The notes beneath the pieces were generated by a model. That model made no database searches, was not told where the DNA came from, and saw nothing but the letters and a program-made list of their open reading frames with translations. Shown in pieces: positions 5,682 through 12,628 of a stretch of 13,524 nucleotides of DNA. Where the stretch lies: the NCBI GenBank assembly GCA_029960905.1, contig JASBVU010000012.1:1-13524 (forward strand), written 5' to 3'. The DNA is from Thermoanaerobacterium sp. Lineage in GTDB: Bacteria > Bacillota > Thermoanaerobacteria > Thermoanaerobacterales > Thermoanaerobacteraceae. The translations under genes and the position numbers were made by a program. The first letter of the stretch is position 1. Each line of letters starts with the position of its first letter.

Positions 5682-7503
5682 ATTGTTTATATTTAGCATT
5701 TTTATACCTTTGTTGTGCGCTCAATATCTTTTTTCTAAGCCTTATGCTTTTAGGCGTAACTTCAACAAGTTCATCGTTGGCGATGAATTCCAAAGCTTCT
5801 TCAAGCGACATTTCTCTAATTGGTGAAAGCCTTAATGCCTCATCTGCAGTTGCAGAACGCAAATTAGTGACATGCTTTTTCTTGCATACATTGACATCTA
5901 TATCCTCACTTCTGGAATTTTCACCAACAATCATGCCTTCATACACTTCAACACCTGGACCTACGAAAAGAGTCCCTCTTTCTTGTGCATTATAAAGTCC
6001 ATACGTCGTTGTTGTGCCAGCTTCAAAAGCCACTAAAGATCCTCTCGACCTTGTTGGTATATCACCTTTATATGGTTCATAGTCATAGATTATAGATGTC
6101 ATTATCCCATTTCCTTTTGTATCTGTAAGAAATTCAGAACGGTACCCGATGAGGCCTCTTGTTGGTATTTTAAATTTAAGCCTTAATGTGCCTGGTTTTA
6201 ATGTATGCATGTCCATAAGCTCACCTTTTCTTGAGCCCATCTTTTCCATGACTACTCCCATATAATCTTCTGGTATGTCAATCGTCACAAGCTCTATAGG
6301 CTCATGCTTAACTCCATTTATATCCTTAATAATCACAGATGGTTTAGATACTTGCAGCTCATACCCTTCTCTTCTCATAGTTTCTATCAAAATAGATAGA
6401 TGTAGCTCACCACGTCCAGATACCTTAAATGCTTCTGTCGTCTCTGTCTCTTCCACCCTTAATGCAACATTTGTTTCAAGCTCTTTAAAAAGTCTTTCTC
6501 TAAGGTGCCTTGATGTCACATATTTGCCTTCTCTACCTGCAAACGGACTTGTATTTACACCAAATGTCATCGAAATGGTTGGTTCTTCTATTTCAACAAA
6601 GTCTACAGCCTCAGGTTTTTCTGGATCAGCTATCGTTTCTCCAATCTCAATATCACTTATGCCTGATACAGCTACTATATCACCTAACTTGGCATCATCA
6701 ACCTGTACCCTTTTTAAACCTTCATATTGGTATAAATTGCTTAATTTTACATTTTGCACAGAACCATCTCTTTTACATATGGCGACATTTTCACCTGATA
6801 CGATTTTGCCTCTTACAACTTTTCCAATGGCGATTCTCCCAATATAATCATCATAATCAAGCGTCGTAACAATAAGTTGTAGTGGATCATCAATGTTTCC
6901 TTCTGGCGCCGGAATCTCTTTTAAGATAGTGTCAAAAAGCGGACGCAAATCTACTGATTCATCTTTTAAGCTTAACTTAGCAATGCCTTCTCTGGCAGAT
7001 GCATATACGACAGGAAAATCAATCTGATCGTCGTCAGCACCAAGCTCAATAAAAAGATCAAGAACTTCATCAATGACTTCTTCTGGCCTCGCATCAGGTC
7101 TATCGATTTTATTCACAACTACTATAGGTTTCAAATTAAGCTCTAAAGCCTTGCTCAATACAAATCTGGTCTGAGGCATTGGTCCTTCAAAAGCATCTAC
7201 AAGTAATAATACACCGTCAACCATCTTTAGTACTCGCTCTACCTCACCGCCGAAATCAGCATGTCCAGGTGTATCTACTATGTTTATCTTTACACCATTA
7301 TACCTAATAGCGGTATTCTTTGAAAGAATAGTTATTCCTCTTTCTCTTTCCAACTCATTTGAATCCATTACTCTCTCTTCGACTTTTTCATTTTGTCTAA
7401 AAATGCCACTCTGCTTAAGCATTCCGTCTACTAAAGTTGTCTTTCCGTGATCAACATGTGCTATTATAGCTACATTCCTTATATCGTCCCTTACAAACCC
7501 CAT
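5680..7503 (-). CDS. typA: Ribosome-associated GTPase TypA/BipA
   Basis: The 607-residue length and full-length similarity identify TypA/BipA, a translational GTPase related to EF-G and LepA. It binds the 70S ribosome and helps 50S assembly and growth under stress such as low temperature. All GTPase motifs are present: G1 AHVDHGKT (15-22), G2 RERGITI (53-59), G3 DTPGH (77-81), G4 NKID (131-134) and G5 SAR (about 169-171). The beta-barrel domain II, EF-G-like domains III and V, and the BipA-specific C-terminal domain (with the [15 protein letters not shown] stretch) follow in order. ATG 7503 has GGAAGGAG (7513-7520) 9 bp upstream. It is a single-gene unit with its own sigma-A promoter, converging on the lytic transglycosylase gene. 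The long open frames on the opposite strand are compositional shadows. Confidence 0.97.
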   Translation of the reverse strand: MGFVRDDIRNVAIIAHVDHGKTTLVDGMLKQSGIFRQNEKVEERVMDSNELERERGITILSKNTAIRYNGVKINIVDTPGHADFGGEVERVLKMVDGVLLLVDAFEGPMPQTRFVLSKALELNLKPIVVVNKIDRPDARPEEVIDEVLDLFIELGADDDQIDFPVVYASAREGIAKLSLKDESVDLRPLFDTILKEIPAPEGNIDDPLQLIVTTLDYDDYIGRIAIGKVVRGKIVSGENVAICKRDGSVQNVKLSNLYQYEGLKRVQVDDAKLGDIVAVSGISDIEIGETIADPEKPEAVDFVEIEEPTISMTFGVNTSPFAGREGKYVTSRHLRERLFKELETNVALRVEETETTEAFKVSGRGELHLSILIETMRREGYELQVSKPSVIIKDINGVKHEPIELVTIDIPEDYMGVVMEKMGSRKGELMDMHTLKPGTLRLKFKIPTRGLIGYRSEFLTDTKGNGIMTSIIYDYEPYKGDIPTRSRGSLVAFEAGTTTTYGLYNAQERGTLFVGPGVEVYEGMIVGENSRSEDIDVNVCKKKHVTNLRSATADEALRLSPIREMSLEEALEFIANDELVEVTPKSIRLRKKILSAQQRYKNAKYKQ

Positions 7504-7549
7504 TTAGGTTAACTCCTTCCACGCAAATGCAAATTTTATACAATATATA

Positions 7550-7578
7550 ATGATATATTAATATGCCTAAATAGTCAA
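7550..7578 (-). promoter_or_regulatory. Sigma-A promoter of typA
   Basis: On the minus strand TTGACT (7573-7578) and TATCAT (7550-7555) are separated by 17 bp, each with 5 of 6 consensus matches. The leader would be about 40 bases. Confidence 0.65.
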
Positions 7579-7608
7579 CAAACTATAAAATACCGCATAA
7601 AAATGCAT

Positions 7609-7637
7609 CAAAAAAAGACACATGAAAGTGCCTTTTT
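7609..7637 (-). terminator. Rho-independent terminator of the NlpC/P60 gene
   Basis: On the minus strand AAAAAGGCAC, loop TTTCAT, GTGTCTTTTT forms a 10-bp stem with one G-U pair and runs into a stretch of T. It lies 15 bp after the stop codon and before the typA promoter. Confidence 0.75.
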
Positions 7638-7651
7638 GTCTTTATATTCAG

Positions 7652-8347
7652 TTACTGTATAACTCTTCTGGCTGCAGCAAAGTGAGTGCTGTAGTAATCT
7701 TCATATAGTGAGCTTATCATGACTTTTCCTGCACCTGACGAAGCATGCATAAACTGTCCATTTCCTATGTATATCCCAGCATGATTTATTATGCTGCTAC
7801 CCAGCGTCTTGAAAAACACTAAATCACCAGGCTGCAAATTGGCCCTGTCAACATAAGTTCCTACTGTAGCTTGAGCATCAGCAGTCCTCGGCAAACTAAT
7901 GCCGACGCTTTTAAAGACATACTGAGTAAAGCCAGAACAGTCAAACCCAGACGGAGATTCACCACCGTAAACATACCTAGTACCTAAAAACTCTTTGCCA
8001 AAGTCAATCAACCTTGAGGCAATGCTTCTGTCAACATCACCTCTTGACACTGCACTAAATGACCTTAATGAAAGGTACTTGCCATATATCCAGCCTACAG
8101 TTCCATCTGAAAGCTTTACGTTATACCAACCATTATCCTGTCCAATTACAGTGACTACATCGTTGTAATTTAACTGTGTGATAACCTTTGATGACAGACT
8201 TCCACCATTTCTGACATTTACGCCATTTCCAGTGACAATGCCACTTCCAAGATCTGCTGCATAAATATGGGTAAGCATCGAAGAACCTACCATCGTCATA
8301 CCGAAAACGGATACACCAAAAATAAATTTACTTAGTTTGCTATTCAT
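7652..8347 (-). CDS. Secreted SH3b-NlpC/P60 peptidoglycan endopeptidase
   Basis: This 231-residue protein has a signal peptide (about 1-31, cleavage likely in YAADL), a bacterial SH3 domain (about 36-94, with NVRNGGSLSSKVI and GWIYGKYLSL) and a C-terminal NlpC/P60 cysteine peptidase domain (about 108-231). The catalytic residues are visible: C137 in FDCSGF, H189 in INHAGIYIG and H201 in FMHASS. Enzymes of this family cleave D-Glu-diaminopimelate bonds in peptidoglycan stem peptides outside the cell, with the SH3b part binding wall. ATG 8347 has GGAAGGAG (8355-8362) 7 bp upstream. The gene is monocistronic, between its own promoter and terminator, and its leader carries a c-di-AMP riboswitch. 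That is a common pairing in Firmicutes, since c-di-AMP tracks turgor and wall stress. Confidence 0.93.
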   Translation of the reverse strand: MNSKLSKFIFGVSVFGMTMVGSSMLTHIYAADLGSGIVTGNGVNVRNGGSLSSKVITQLNYNDVVTVIGQDNGWYNVKLSDGTVGWIYGKYLSLRSFSAVSRGDVDRSIASRLIDFGKEFLGTRYVYGGESPSGFDCSGFTQYVFKSVGISLPRTADAQATVGTYVDRANLQPGDLVFFKTLGSSIINHAGIYIGNGQFMHASSGAGKVMISSLYEDYYSTHFAAARRVIQ

Positions 8348-8349
8348 AG

Positions 8350-8381
8350 CTAATCTCCTTCCTTTTTGCCTCCGGAGTTAG
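8350..8381 (-). promoter_or_regulatory. Possible ribosome-binding-site sequestering hairpin
   Basis: In the RNA, CUAACUCC (8374-8381) is part of the conserved 3' aptamer segment. It can pair with GGAGAUUAG (8350-8358) through 8 base pairs with one bulged A, covering the GGAG of the ribosome binding site. This pairing and the folded aptamer compete for the same bases, as expected for a translational expression platform. Confidence 0.45.
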
Positions 8382-8473
8382 TTGACGGGTGCGGAATAGA
8401 AGGTATCCCTACTGCGTATAGCAGATTAACCCCACGCATGAAAAATCCTCCGTACCTAAATAGGATTCGGCAA
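8366..8473 (-). promoter_or_regulatory. ydaO/yuaA-type c-di-AMP riboswitch
   Basis: The leader RNA has the conserved blocks of the ydaO aptamer in order: GCCGAAUCC, GGUACGGAGGA, UUUUUCAUG, GGGGUUAAUC, GUAGGGAUACCUUCU, then CCGCACCCGUCAACUAACUC and GGAGGC. The closing stem P1 pairs UUGCC (8469-8473) with GGCAA (8366-8370). The aptamer ends only 3 bases before the GGAAGGAG site, so there is no room for a separate terminator and control is more likely at translation. Confidence 0.93.
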
Positions 8474-8500
8474 GATTGCTAATATGTACAAGTTTCTTTT

Positions 8501-8529
8501 ATTTTATCAAATATCATTAATAAAGTCAA
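8501..8529 (-). promoter_or_regulatory. Sigma-A promoter of the riboswitch-NlpC/P60 unit
   Basis: On the minus strand TTGACT (8524-8529), a 17-bp spacer and TAAAAT (8501-8506) make a good promoter. Transcription would start near 8494, about 20 bases before the aptamer, giving a leader near 147 bases. Confidence 0.7.
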
Positions 8530-8634
8530 TGTTTTCATAATGATTTTTTAAGATTTTTTTAATAATCTCTTAATATATTTTATAAAAAATTTATAAATTT
8601 GTTACAATCTCTGTAAATAAACGATTTAATGTAG

Positions 8635-8640
8635 TATAAT
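8635..8640 (+). promoter_or_regulatory. Likely -10 box for the AEC permease gene
   Basis: A perfect TATAAT lies 30 bp before the ATG at 8671, with AAGGAGG (8658-8664) between. The -35 region at 17 bp is poor (TGTAAA). The rest of the intergenic stretch 8530-8634 is plain AT-rich DNA in which I see nothing else. Confidence 0.45.
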
Positions 8641-8670
8641 TTTATTTGACACATAAAAAGGAGGATATAG

Positions 8671-9588
8671 ATGAGCCAAATAGTCATACTTCAAAAAATC
8701 GCAATAAGCATCATCATAATATTTTTCGGTTATGCAGTAAAGAAAATGAAATTTCTGCCTGCAGAGACAGGAAAGGTGTTGAATAATTTTATAATTTACA
8801 TAACATTGCCTGCCAGCATCGCAAAAGTTTTCTTGACTACAAAAGTAAATACAAACTTATTCGTTTTGACGTTATCAGGCTTCGCTTTTGGTTTCATCAC
8901 TTTTATTATAGGCTTTTTAGTCTTTAGAAACGCAAACTTGAAAAGAGAAACAAAAGGCACTTTAATTATCTCTCTTTGTGGCTACAACATAGGTCTTTTC
9001 GCTTTTCCTTTTATACAACAAATTTACGGCAACAATGGACTTTTGCACATTGCCATGTTTGACATGGGAAATTCATTTAATGTCTTTGGAGTTGCATATA
9101 TTGCTGCGTACGTATTTTCTCAAAGTGATAAAGTAGATCTAAAGAAAGTATTTAAAAAAATCTTGTACTTTGTACCTTTTGACACGTATATAATCGCCTT
9201 CATATTAAATGTCATGGGTATTAAATTTCCAAGTTTAATTGTAAACCTGGCAGAACAAATTTCAATGCCGAATACGACATTGGCTTTATTTGTTATCGGG
9301 TATTTTCTTGACTTTAATTTAGAAAAGGATGAAATTTTATCGCTTCTAAAAGGACTTGCCATAAAATATGCGCCAGGTATAGCATTGTTTTTTGCATTAC
9401 CCCTATTTTTCAATACCGCATCAATGACAATTAAAGCCACAATGTTAGGAACAATCATGCCAACAGCACTTGTAGCAGTCATATATTCTGAGGAGAGAAA
9501 TCTAAACACCAAACTTGCATCGATTTTTATAACAACAACAACGATTGTTGCAATTATATTCATGTCGCTTATAACGATAAAATGGTAA
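8671..9588 (+). CDS. AEC-family (auxin efflux carrier-like) membrane permease
   Basis: This 305-residue protein is very hydrophobic with about ten predicted membrane helices. The first is at about 10-25 and two halves are split by a polar loop near 150-160 (SQSDKVDLKKVFKK). Family marks include GYNIGLFAFPF (about 105-115) and the LPASIAKVF stretch. Bacterial AEC proteins carry organic acids such as malate or malonate, or other small anions, across the plasma membrane; which one cannot be told here. Length is normal. ATG 8671 is preceded by AAGGAGG at 7 bp. The gene stands alone on the plus strand, divergent from the riboswitch-controlled hydrolase gene, and ends in a strong terminator, so context gives no substrate clue. 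Confidence 0.88.
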   Translation: MSQIVILQKIAISIIIIFFGYAVKKMKFLPAETGKVLNNFIIYITLPASIAKVFLTTKVNTNLFVLTLSGFAFGFITFIIGFLVFRNANLKRETKGTLIISLCGYNIGLFAFPFIQQIYGNNGLLHIAMFDMGNSFNVFGVAYIAAYVFSQSDKVDLKKVFKKILYFVPFDTYIIAFILNVMGIKFPSLIVNLAEQISMPNTTLALFVIGYFLDFNLEKDEILSLLKGLAIKYAPGIALFFALPLFFNTASMTIKATMLGTIMPTALVAVIYSEERNLNTKLASIFITTTTIVAIIFMSLITIKW

Positions 9589-9621
9589 TAAAAAAAGCCT
9601 TTTGAAAGGCTTATTTTTTTT
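9589..9621. terminator. Bidirectional terminator between AEC permease gene and tRNA-Leu
   Basis: AAGCCTTT (9595-9602), a 2-base tip and AAAGGCTT (9605-9612) form an 8-bp stem, with an A-run before and a T-run after. It therefore works for the permease on plus and for the tRNA gene on minus. Confidence 0.85.
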
Positions 9622-9644
9622 ATGTAAAATATTTATTTTCACTT

Positions 9645-9729
9645 TGGTGCGGAGGGCGGGACTTGAACCCGCACGGAAAACTCCATACGCCCCTCAAACG
9701 TACGCGTCTGCCTATTCCGCCACCCCCGC
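9645..9729 (-). tRNA. tRNA-Leu (anticodon GAG)
   Basis: The 85-base gene begins GCGGGGG and ends CCUCCGC-A-CCA, with CCA encoded. The acceptor stem pairs 7 of 7 with one G-U. The anticodon stem is UACGU with GCGUA, and the loop UUGAGGG gives anticodon GAG, reading CUC and CUU. A long variable arm (class II, as in Leu) and a GGUUCAAGUCC T-loop are present. It stands alone, with its own promoter and shared terminator. Confidence 0.95.
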
Positions 9730-9755
9730 GTCACAACATCGCCAGCACATTAGTC

Positions 9756-9784
9756 ATTATATAATGTTTTTTTATTTGTGTCAA
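9756..9784 (-). promoter_or_regulatory. Consensus sigma-A promoter of tRNA-Leu
   Basis: On the minus strand TTGACA (9779-9784), a 17-bp spacer and TATAAT (9756-9761) are an exact match to the housekeeping consensus, as expected for a stable RNA gene. Transcription would start about 20 bases before the mature 5' end. Confidence 0.9.
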
Positions 9785-9842
9785 TACTTTTTTATAAATT
9801 AGCTATAAATTGCCCATCTTAATGAATATACAATATATAGGC

Positions 9843-9867
9843 AGGCATGAGAAATTCACTCATGCCT
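9843..9867 (-). terminator. Hairpin at the end of the polA-to-NAPRT operon
   Basis: AGGCATGAG and CTCATGCCT form a perfect 9-bp stem with a 7-base loop, beginning at the TAG stop of the phosphoribosyltransferase gene. A second copy of ATAGGC (9837-9842) allows an alternative register. No T-run follows on the minus strand, so it may be a weak terminator or a 3'-end stabilising structure. Confidence 0.5.
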
Positions 9868-10900
9868 ATATTATCCTCTTTAATTTTGCATTCTCTATCC
9901 TTCCCGGAATTCTACCTCTTTTAGCAATAGGTTTTCCTTCCACTTCTTTAATGTCCATCGTCATATCTATAGGCGACGCATCTGATATATAACTGCCAAC
10001 GCCAAATGCATCTGCACCACTTAATGCAAGCTCTTTTATCCTTTCCGGTGTAAGCCCACCAGACACAATGATCTTGACATTGTCAAATCCTTTTTGGTTA
10101 AGCCTCTGCCTAAGTTCATACACAAGGCTTGCCGTTACACCGCCTCTTTCCGATGGTGTGTCCAATCTTATGCCGTACAACCTATCACCTAAGAATTCAG
10201 CTACTCTCAGTGATTCTTCAATTTCATCCTTAAAAGTATCTACTAAAATAGTTATTTTTTCATCTTTGGGTGTTATTTCACTGTAAGCCTTTGCTATAGT
10301 AAGAGTATCACCAGCTATCAGAAAAGCCGCATGTGGTACTGTGCCTTTTGGCTCGCGACCTAAAAGCTTCGCGCCTAATATGCAGCTAGCATCATCTGCA
10401 CCACCTATTAGTGCAGCTCTTTCCATGACAGGAGCTACTGCAGGATGCACGTGTCTTGCGCCAAAGCAAAGAAGCGGCTTATCAGGAATAGCATTTTTAA
10501 GCTCCCTTGCAGCAGTAGCCCATCCGCATGAACTAGCCAATATTCCTAATATCACAGTTTCATAAGTACCAAATTCGTTATATGGTCCAATGATTCTCAT
10601 AACAGTCTCTTTCGGTTCAAATGTCTCTCCTTCATCTATCGACCACACTTCTATGCTTTTATTTTTTAATACATTTTTTACTTCAGGTAGTCCTGCAAAA
10701 ACACCGCTTTTTCTTGCAAATATCTCTGCTGTAACGACTTTTCCATCAATACCTAAATGTTTTAAAATATCTTGAGTCCTTAAAAAATAAACGTCTGTAG
10801 TTGCGCCATTCTTTATTTCATCATGTGTAGCAGAAAAAAATTCCCTGTCGCCACTCACCTTAACTTCCCTTAGATCTTTAAGATACTTTATAATTTTCAT
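9866..10900 (-). CDS. pncB: Nicotinate phosphoribosyltransferase
   Basis: This 344-residue cytoplasmic enzyme joins nicotinate and PRPP to give nicotinate mononucleotide, the entry of the Preiss-Handler NAD salvage route. Recognisable blocks are THDEIKNGATTDVYF near the N-terminus, FGARHVHPAVAPVMERAAL (147-165), GTVPHAAF (186-193, with the His that is phosphorylated in the family), LVDTFKDE (219-226), RLDTPSERGG (245-254) and VSGGLTPERI (279-288). It is of the shorter type seen in Thermoplasma and many Firmicutes, not the roughly 400-480-residue type. ATG 10900 has GGGAG upstream. It is the last gene of the polA operon, 18 bp after the UPF0756 gene, and ends at a hairpin. Confidence 0.92.
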   Translation of the reverse strand: MKIIKYLKDLREVKVSGDREFFSATHDEIKNGATTDVYFLRTQDILKHLGIDGKVVTAEIFARKSGVFAGLPEVKNVLKNKSIEVWSIDEGETFEPKETVMRIIGPYNEFGTYETVILGILASSCGWATAARELKNAIPDKPLLCFGARHVHPAVAPVMERAALIGGADDASCILGAKLLGREPKGTVPHAAFLIAGDTLTIAKAYSEITPKDEKITILVDTFKDEIEESLRVAEFLGDRLYGIRLDTPSERGGVTASLVYELRQRLNQKGFDNVKIIVSGGLTPERIKELALSGADAFGVGSYISDASPIDMTMDIKEVEGKPIAKRGRIPGRIENAKLKRII

Positions 10901-10918
10901 ATGTATTCTTCTCCCTCT

Positions 10919-11368
10919 CTATAATCTAAATATCTTAAGTAAGATTGTTGTGATGCCAAGAGCTATCATTGGACCAACTGGTGCACCTTTAAAGAAGCTA
11001 ACTCCAATTACAGTGCCGAGTAAAACACCTACAACACCATTTGTATCTACTTTCATGGCGTTAAGGCCTATAGATGCCAATACGGCTACAATTATACCAG
11101 CGATAATTGTAATAACCCCTTCCATGCTCTTCGCGGCATTTAAAAAATCATCAATTGACACTTTGTTCATTGCAAGAGGAGATAAGGCTCCCATAGTCAA
11201 TACTATTATACCAAGATTCATGCCATTTTTCGATATAAATTGATTAATTATTTCCAAGTTCATAAGCTTAATCAAAAGAAGCATTAGAATAGCAGCCGCA
11301 ACATTGTTGTTTTTTCCTATAATACTGAAAAACAACATGATGGATAGAAGCAAGACCCCAAAATCCAT
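10919..11368 (-). CDS. UPF0756/DUF441 family membrane protein (YtwI/YeaL-like)
   Basis: This 149-residue, very hydrophobic protein has about four membrane helices and family marks such as GKNNNVAAAILMLL (about 18-31), LTMGALSPLA (about 57-66), MEGVITIIAGIIVAVLASIGLN and GVLLGTVIGVSFFKGAPVGPMIALGI near the C-terminus. It matches the normal length of the UPF0756 family, whose function is not known. ATG 11368 has a GAGGGAT site. The gene lies 40 bp after the lytic transglycosylase gene and 18 bp before the nicotinate phosphoribosyltransferase gene, so it is cotranscribed with both, but no functional link follows. Confidence 0.88.
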   Translation of the reverse strand: MDFGVLLLSIMLFFSIIGKNNNVAAAILMLLLIKLMNLEIINQFISKNGMNLGIIVLTMGALSPLAMNKVSIDDFLNAAKSMEGVITIIAGIIVAVLASIGLNAMKVDTNGVVGVLLGTVIGVSFFKGAPVGPMIALGITTILLKIFRL

Positions 11369-11408
11369 TTAAGATCCCTCACAGCATAATGTTGAGCAAT
11401 GCTTCAAA

Positions 11409-11963
11409 TCATCTGTATAAATTTGTATAAATCTTATAATACTTTAACACTTTTTTGATGTACTTATCCGTCTCTGAAAAAGGCACTTTTTTAAGATCAC
11501 TGCCATTTTCCGAATACCTCTTGTCTTTTAACCAATTTGAAACATTGCCACTTCCTCCATTATATGCTGCTACAGCTAAAGTGACATCATTATTAAATTG
11601 GTTTAAAAGATATTTTAGATACCATGTTCCTATATTTATGTTGTAGTCCGGATTAAAAAGCATATTTACGCTGAAATTTTTAATCCCTATGTAATTGGCT
11701 ACCCAAGTTCCTGTCTCAGGTATCACCTGCATAAGTCCTATAGCACCTTTGCTTGAAACGCTGTCAGGATTAAAATTGCTTTCTGCCTTTATCATTGCAA
11801 AAATCAAATTAGGATCTACTCCATACTGATTTGAATAAAAATAAACCTGCTGGCTGTATTTTTTAGGGTATAGCTGTTTTAAAAACCAGTTGGTTTTGAC
11901 TCCATATATTGTCAAAACAGTAATCACCATTGCAATGACCAATATAACTTTTTTAAACTTCAA
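11409..11963 (-). CDS. Membrane-anchored lytic transglycosylase (SLT domain)
   Basis: This 184-residue protein has an uncleaved N-terminal membrane helix (about 5-22) and an SLT catalytic domain (about 36-150). The catalytic Glu is E61 in MIKAESNFNP, followed by GAIGLMQVIPETG and LAVAAYNGGSGNV. It would cut glycan strands from the outer face of the membrane. I chose TTG 11963 because GGAGGT (11970-11975) lies 6 bp upstream and the protein then begins MKFKKVILVIAM, a proper membrane anchor. A longer frame from 12014 would overlap coaE and add an unlikely polar leader. It lies 19 bp after coaE in the polA operon. A second SLT enzyme is encoded at 5071-5658 but without an anchor, so the two are not equivalent. 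Confidence 0.9.
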   Translation of the reverse strand: MKFKKVILVIAMVITVLTIYGVKTNWFLKQLYPKKYSQQVYFYSNQYGVDPNLIFAMIKAESNFNPDSVSSKGAIGLMQVIPETGTWVANYIGIKNFSVNMLFNPDYNINIGTWYLKYLLNQFNNDVTLAVAAYNGGSGNVSNWLKDKRYSENGSDLKKVPFSETDKYIKKVLKYYKIYTNLYR

Positions 11964-11982
11964 TATAATACCTCCAGATGTT

Positions 11983-12582
11983 CTATTTTGAAAAACGCCC
12001 CCATAATAGCTCAACTTGTCTTTTTATAGCATTGAAGTCCTTGCAATTGTTAATTATAAAATCTGCGTACTTCATTTTGTCCTCTATAGACATCTGGCTT
12101 CTAATACGGTTCAATGCGTCTTTATAGCTTAAATTATCTCTTTTCATAAGCCTTCTTATCTGCGTTTTTTTATCCACAACTACAAGCCATACTTCATCTA
12201 CCATATTAAAAAGCTTCATCTCAATTAGCAATGCTGCATCAAGCACGATGGCTTTCTCTTTGCCTTTTTTTCTTTCTTCTTCTATTATATCTTTTATCTT
12301 TTTTATTATTTCCGGGTGCGTAATTTCGTTTAATTTATTTAACTTTTCTTTATCAGCAAAAACAAGGTTACCAAGTTTTCTCCGATCTATCTCGCCATCT
12401 TTTCGCAAAATCTCTTTTCCAAACACGCTTACTAATATATTATATGTCTCAGTACCCCTTATCATAATCTCTCTTGAAACGACATCAGCATCAATTATTA
12501 CTGCTCCAAGACTTTTTAATATGGATGAAACGGTGCTTTTTCCTGATGCAATCCCACCTGTCAATCCAATAACTTTCACCAT
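11983..12582 (-). CDS. coaE: Dephospho-CoA kinase
   Basis: This 199-residue cytoplasmic P-loop kinase phosphorylates the 3'-hydroxyl of dephospho-CoA, the last step of CoA synthesis. The Walker A motif is GGIASGKS (9-16), followed by [10 protein letters not shown] (30-39) where the Asp residues bind substrate. Further marks are [17 protein letters not shown] (the lid and substrate region), a VLDAALLIE strand and [16 protein letters not shown]. Length is typical. ATG 12582 lies only 4 bp after GGAGG, a little close; the GTG at codon 2 would give better spacing but loses one residue only. It follows polA by 44 bp, a widespread gene pair in Firmicutes, and precedes the lytic transglycosylase gene. 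Confidence 0.95.
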   Translation of the reverse strand: MVKVIGLTGGIASGKSTVSSILKSLGAVIIDADVVSREIMIRGTETYNILVSVFGKEILRKDGEIDRRKLGNLVFADKEKLNKLNEITHPEIIKKIKDIIEEERKKGKEKAIVLDAALLIEMKLFNMVDEVWLVVVDKKTQIRRLMKRDNLSYKDALNRIRSQMSIEDKMKYADFIINNCKDFNAIKRQVELLWGRFSK

Positions 12583-12605
12583 CGCACCTCCAATCTATAT
12601 AATTT

Positions 12606-12628
12606 AAAAGTGTCCATAAGACACTTTT
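12606..12628 (-). terminator. Hairpin between polA and coaE (possible attenuator)
   Basis: AAAAGTGTC and GACACTTTT form a perfect 9-bp stem with a 5-base loop starting at the polA stop codon. The following minus-strand sequence is only weakly T-rich (TTTTAAATTATATAG), so it may reduce rather than end transcription into coaE. Confidence 0.5.

Noticed and set aside
6275..6869. Two long plus-strand open frames opposite typA
   Set aside because: They lie wholly inside typA on the other strand, have low-complexity Ser/Leu-rich products, no ribosome binding site and no recognisable domain.
9120..9563. 147-codon minus-strand frame inside the AEC permease gene
   Set aside because: It is a mirror of the membrane-protein coding sequence with no start signal; the plus-strand frame has clear family motifs.
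11964..12014. 17-codon N-terminal extension of the anchored lytic transglycosylase
   Set aside because: It overlaps coaE and places a polar stretch before the membrane helix; TTG 11963 has a strong GGAGGT site.
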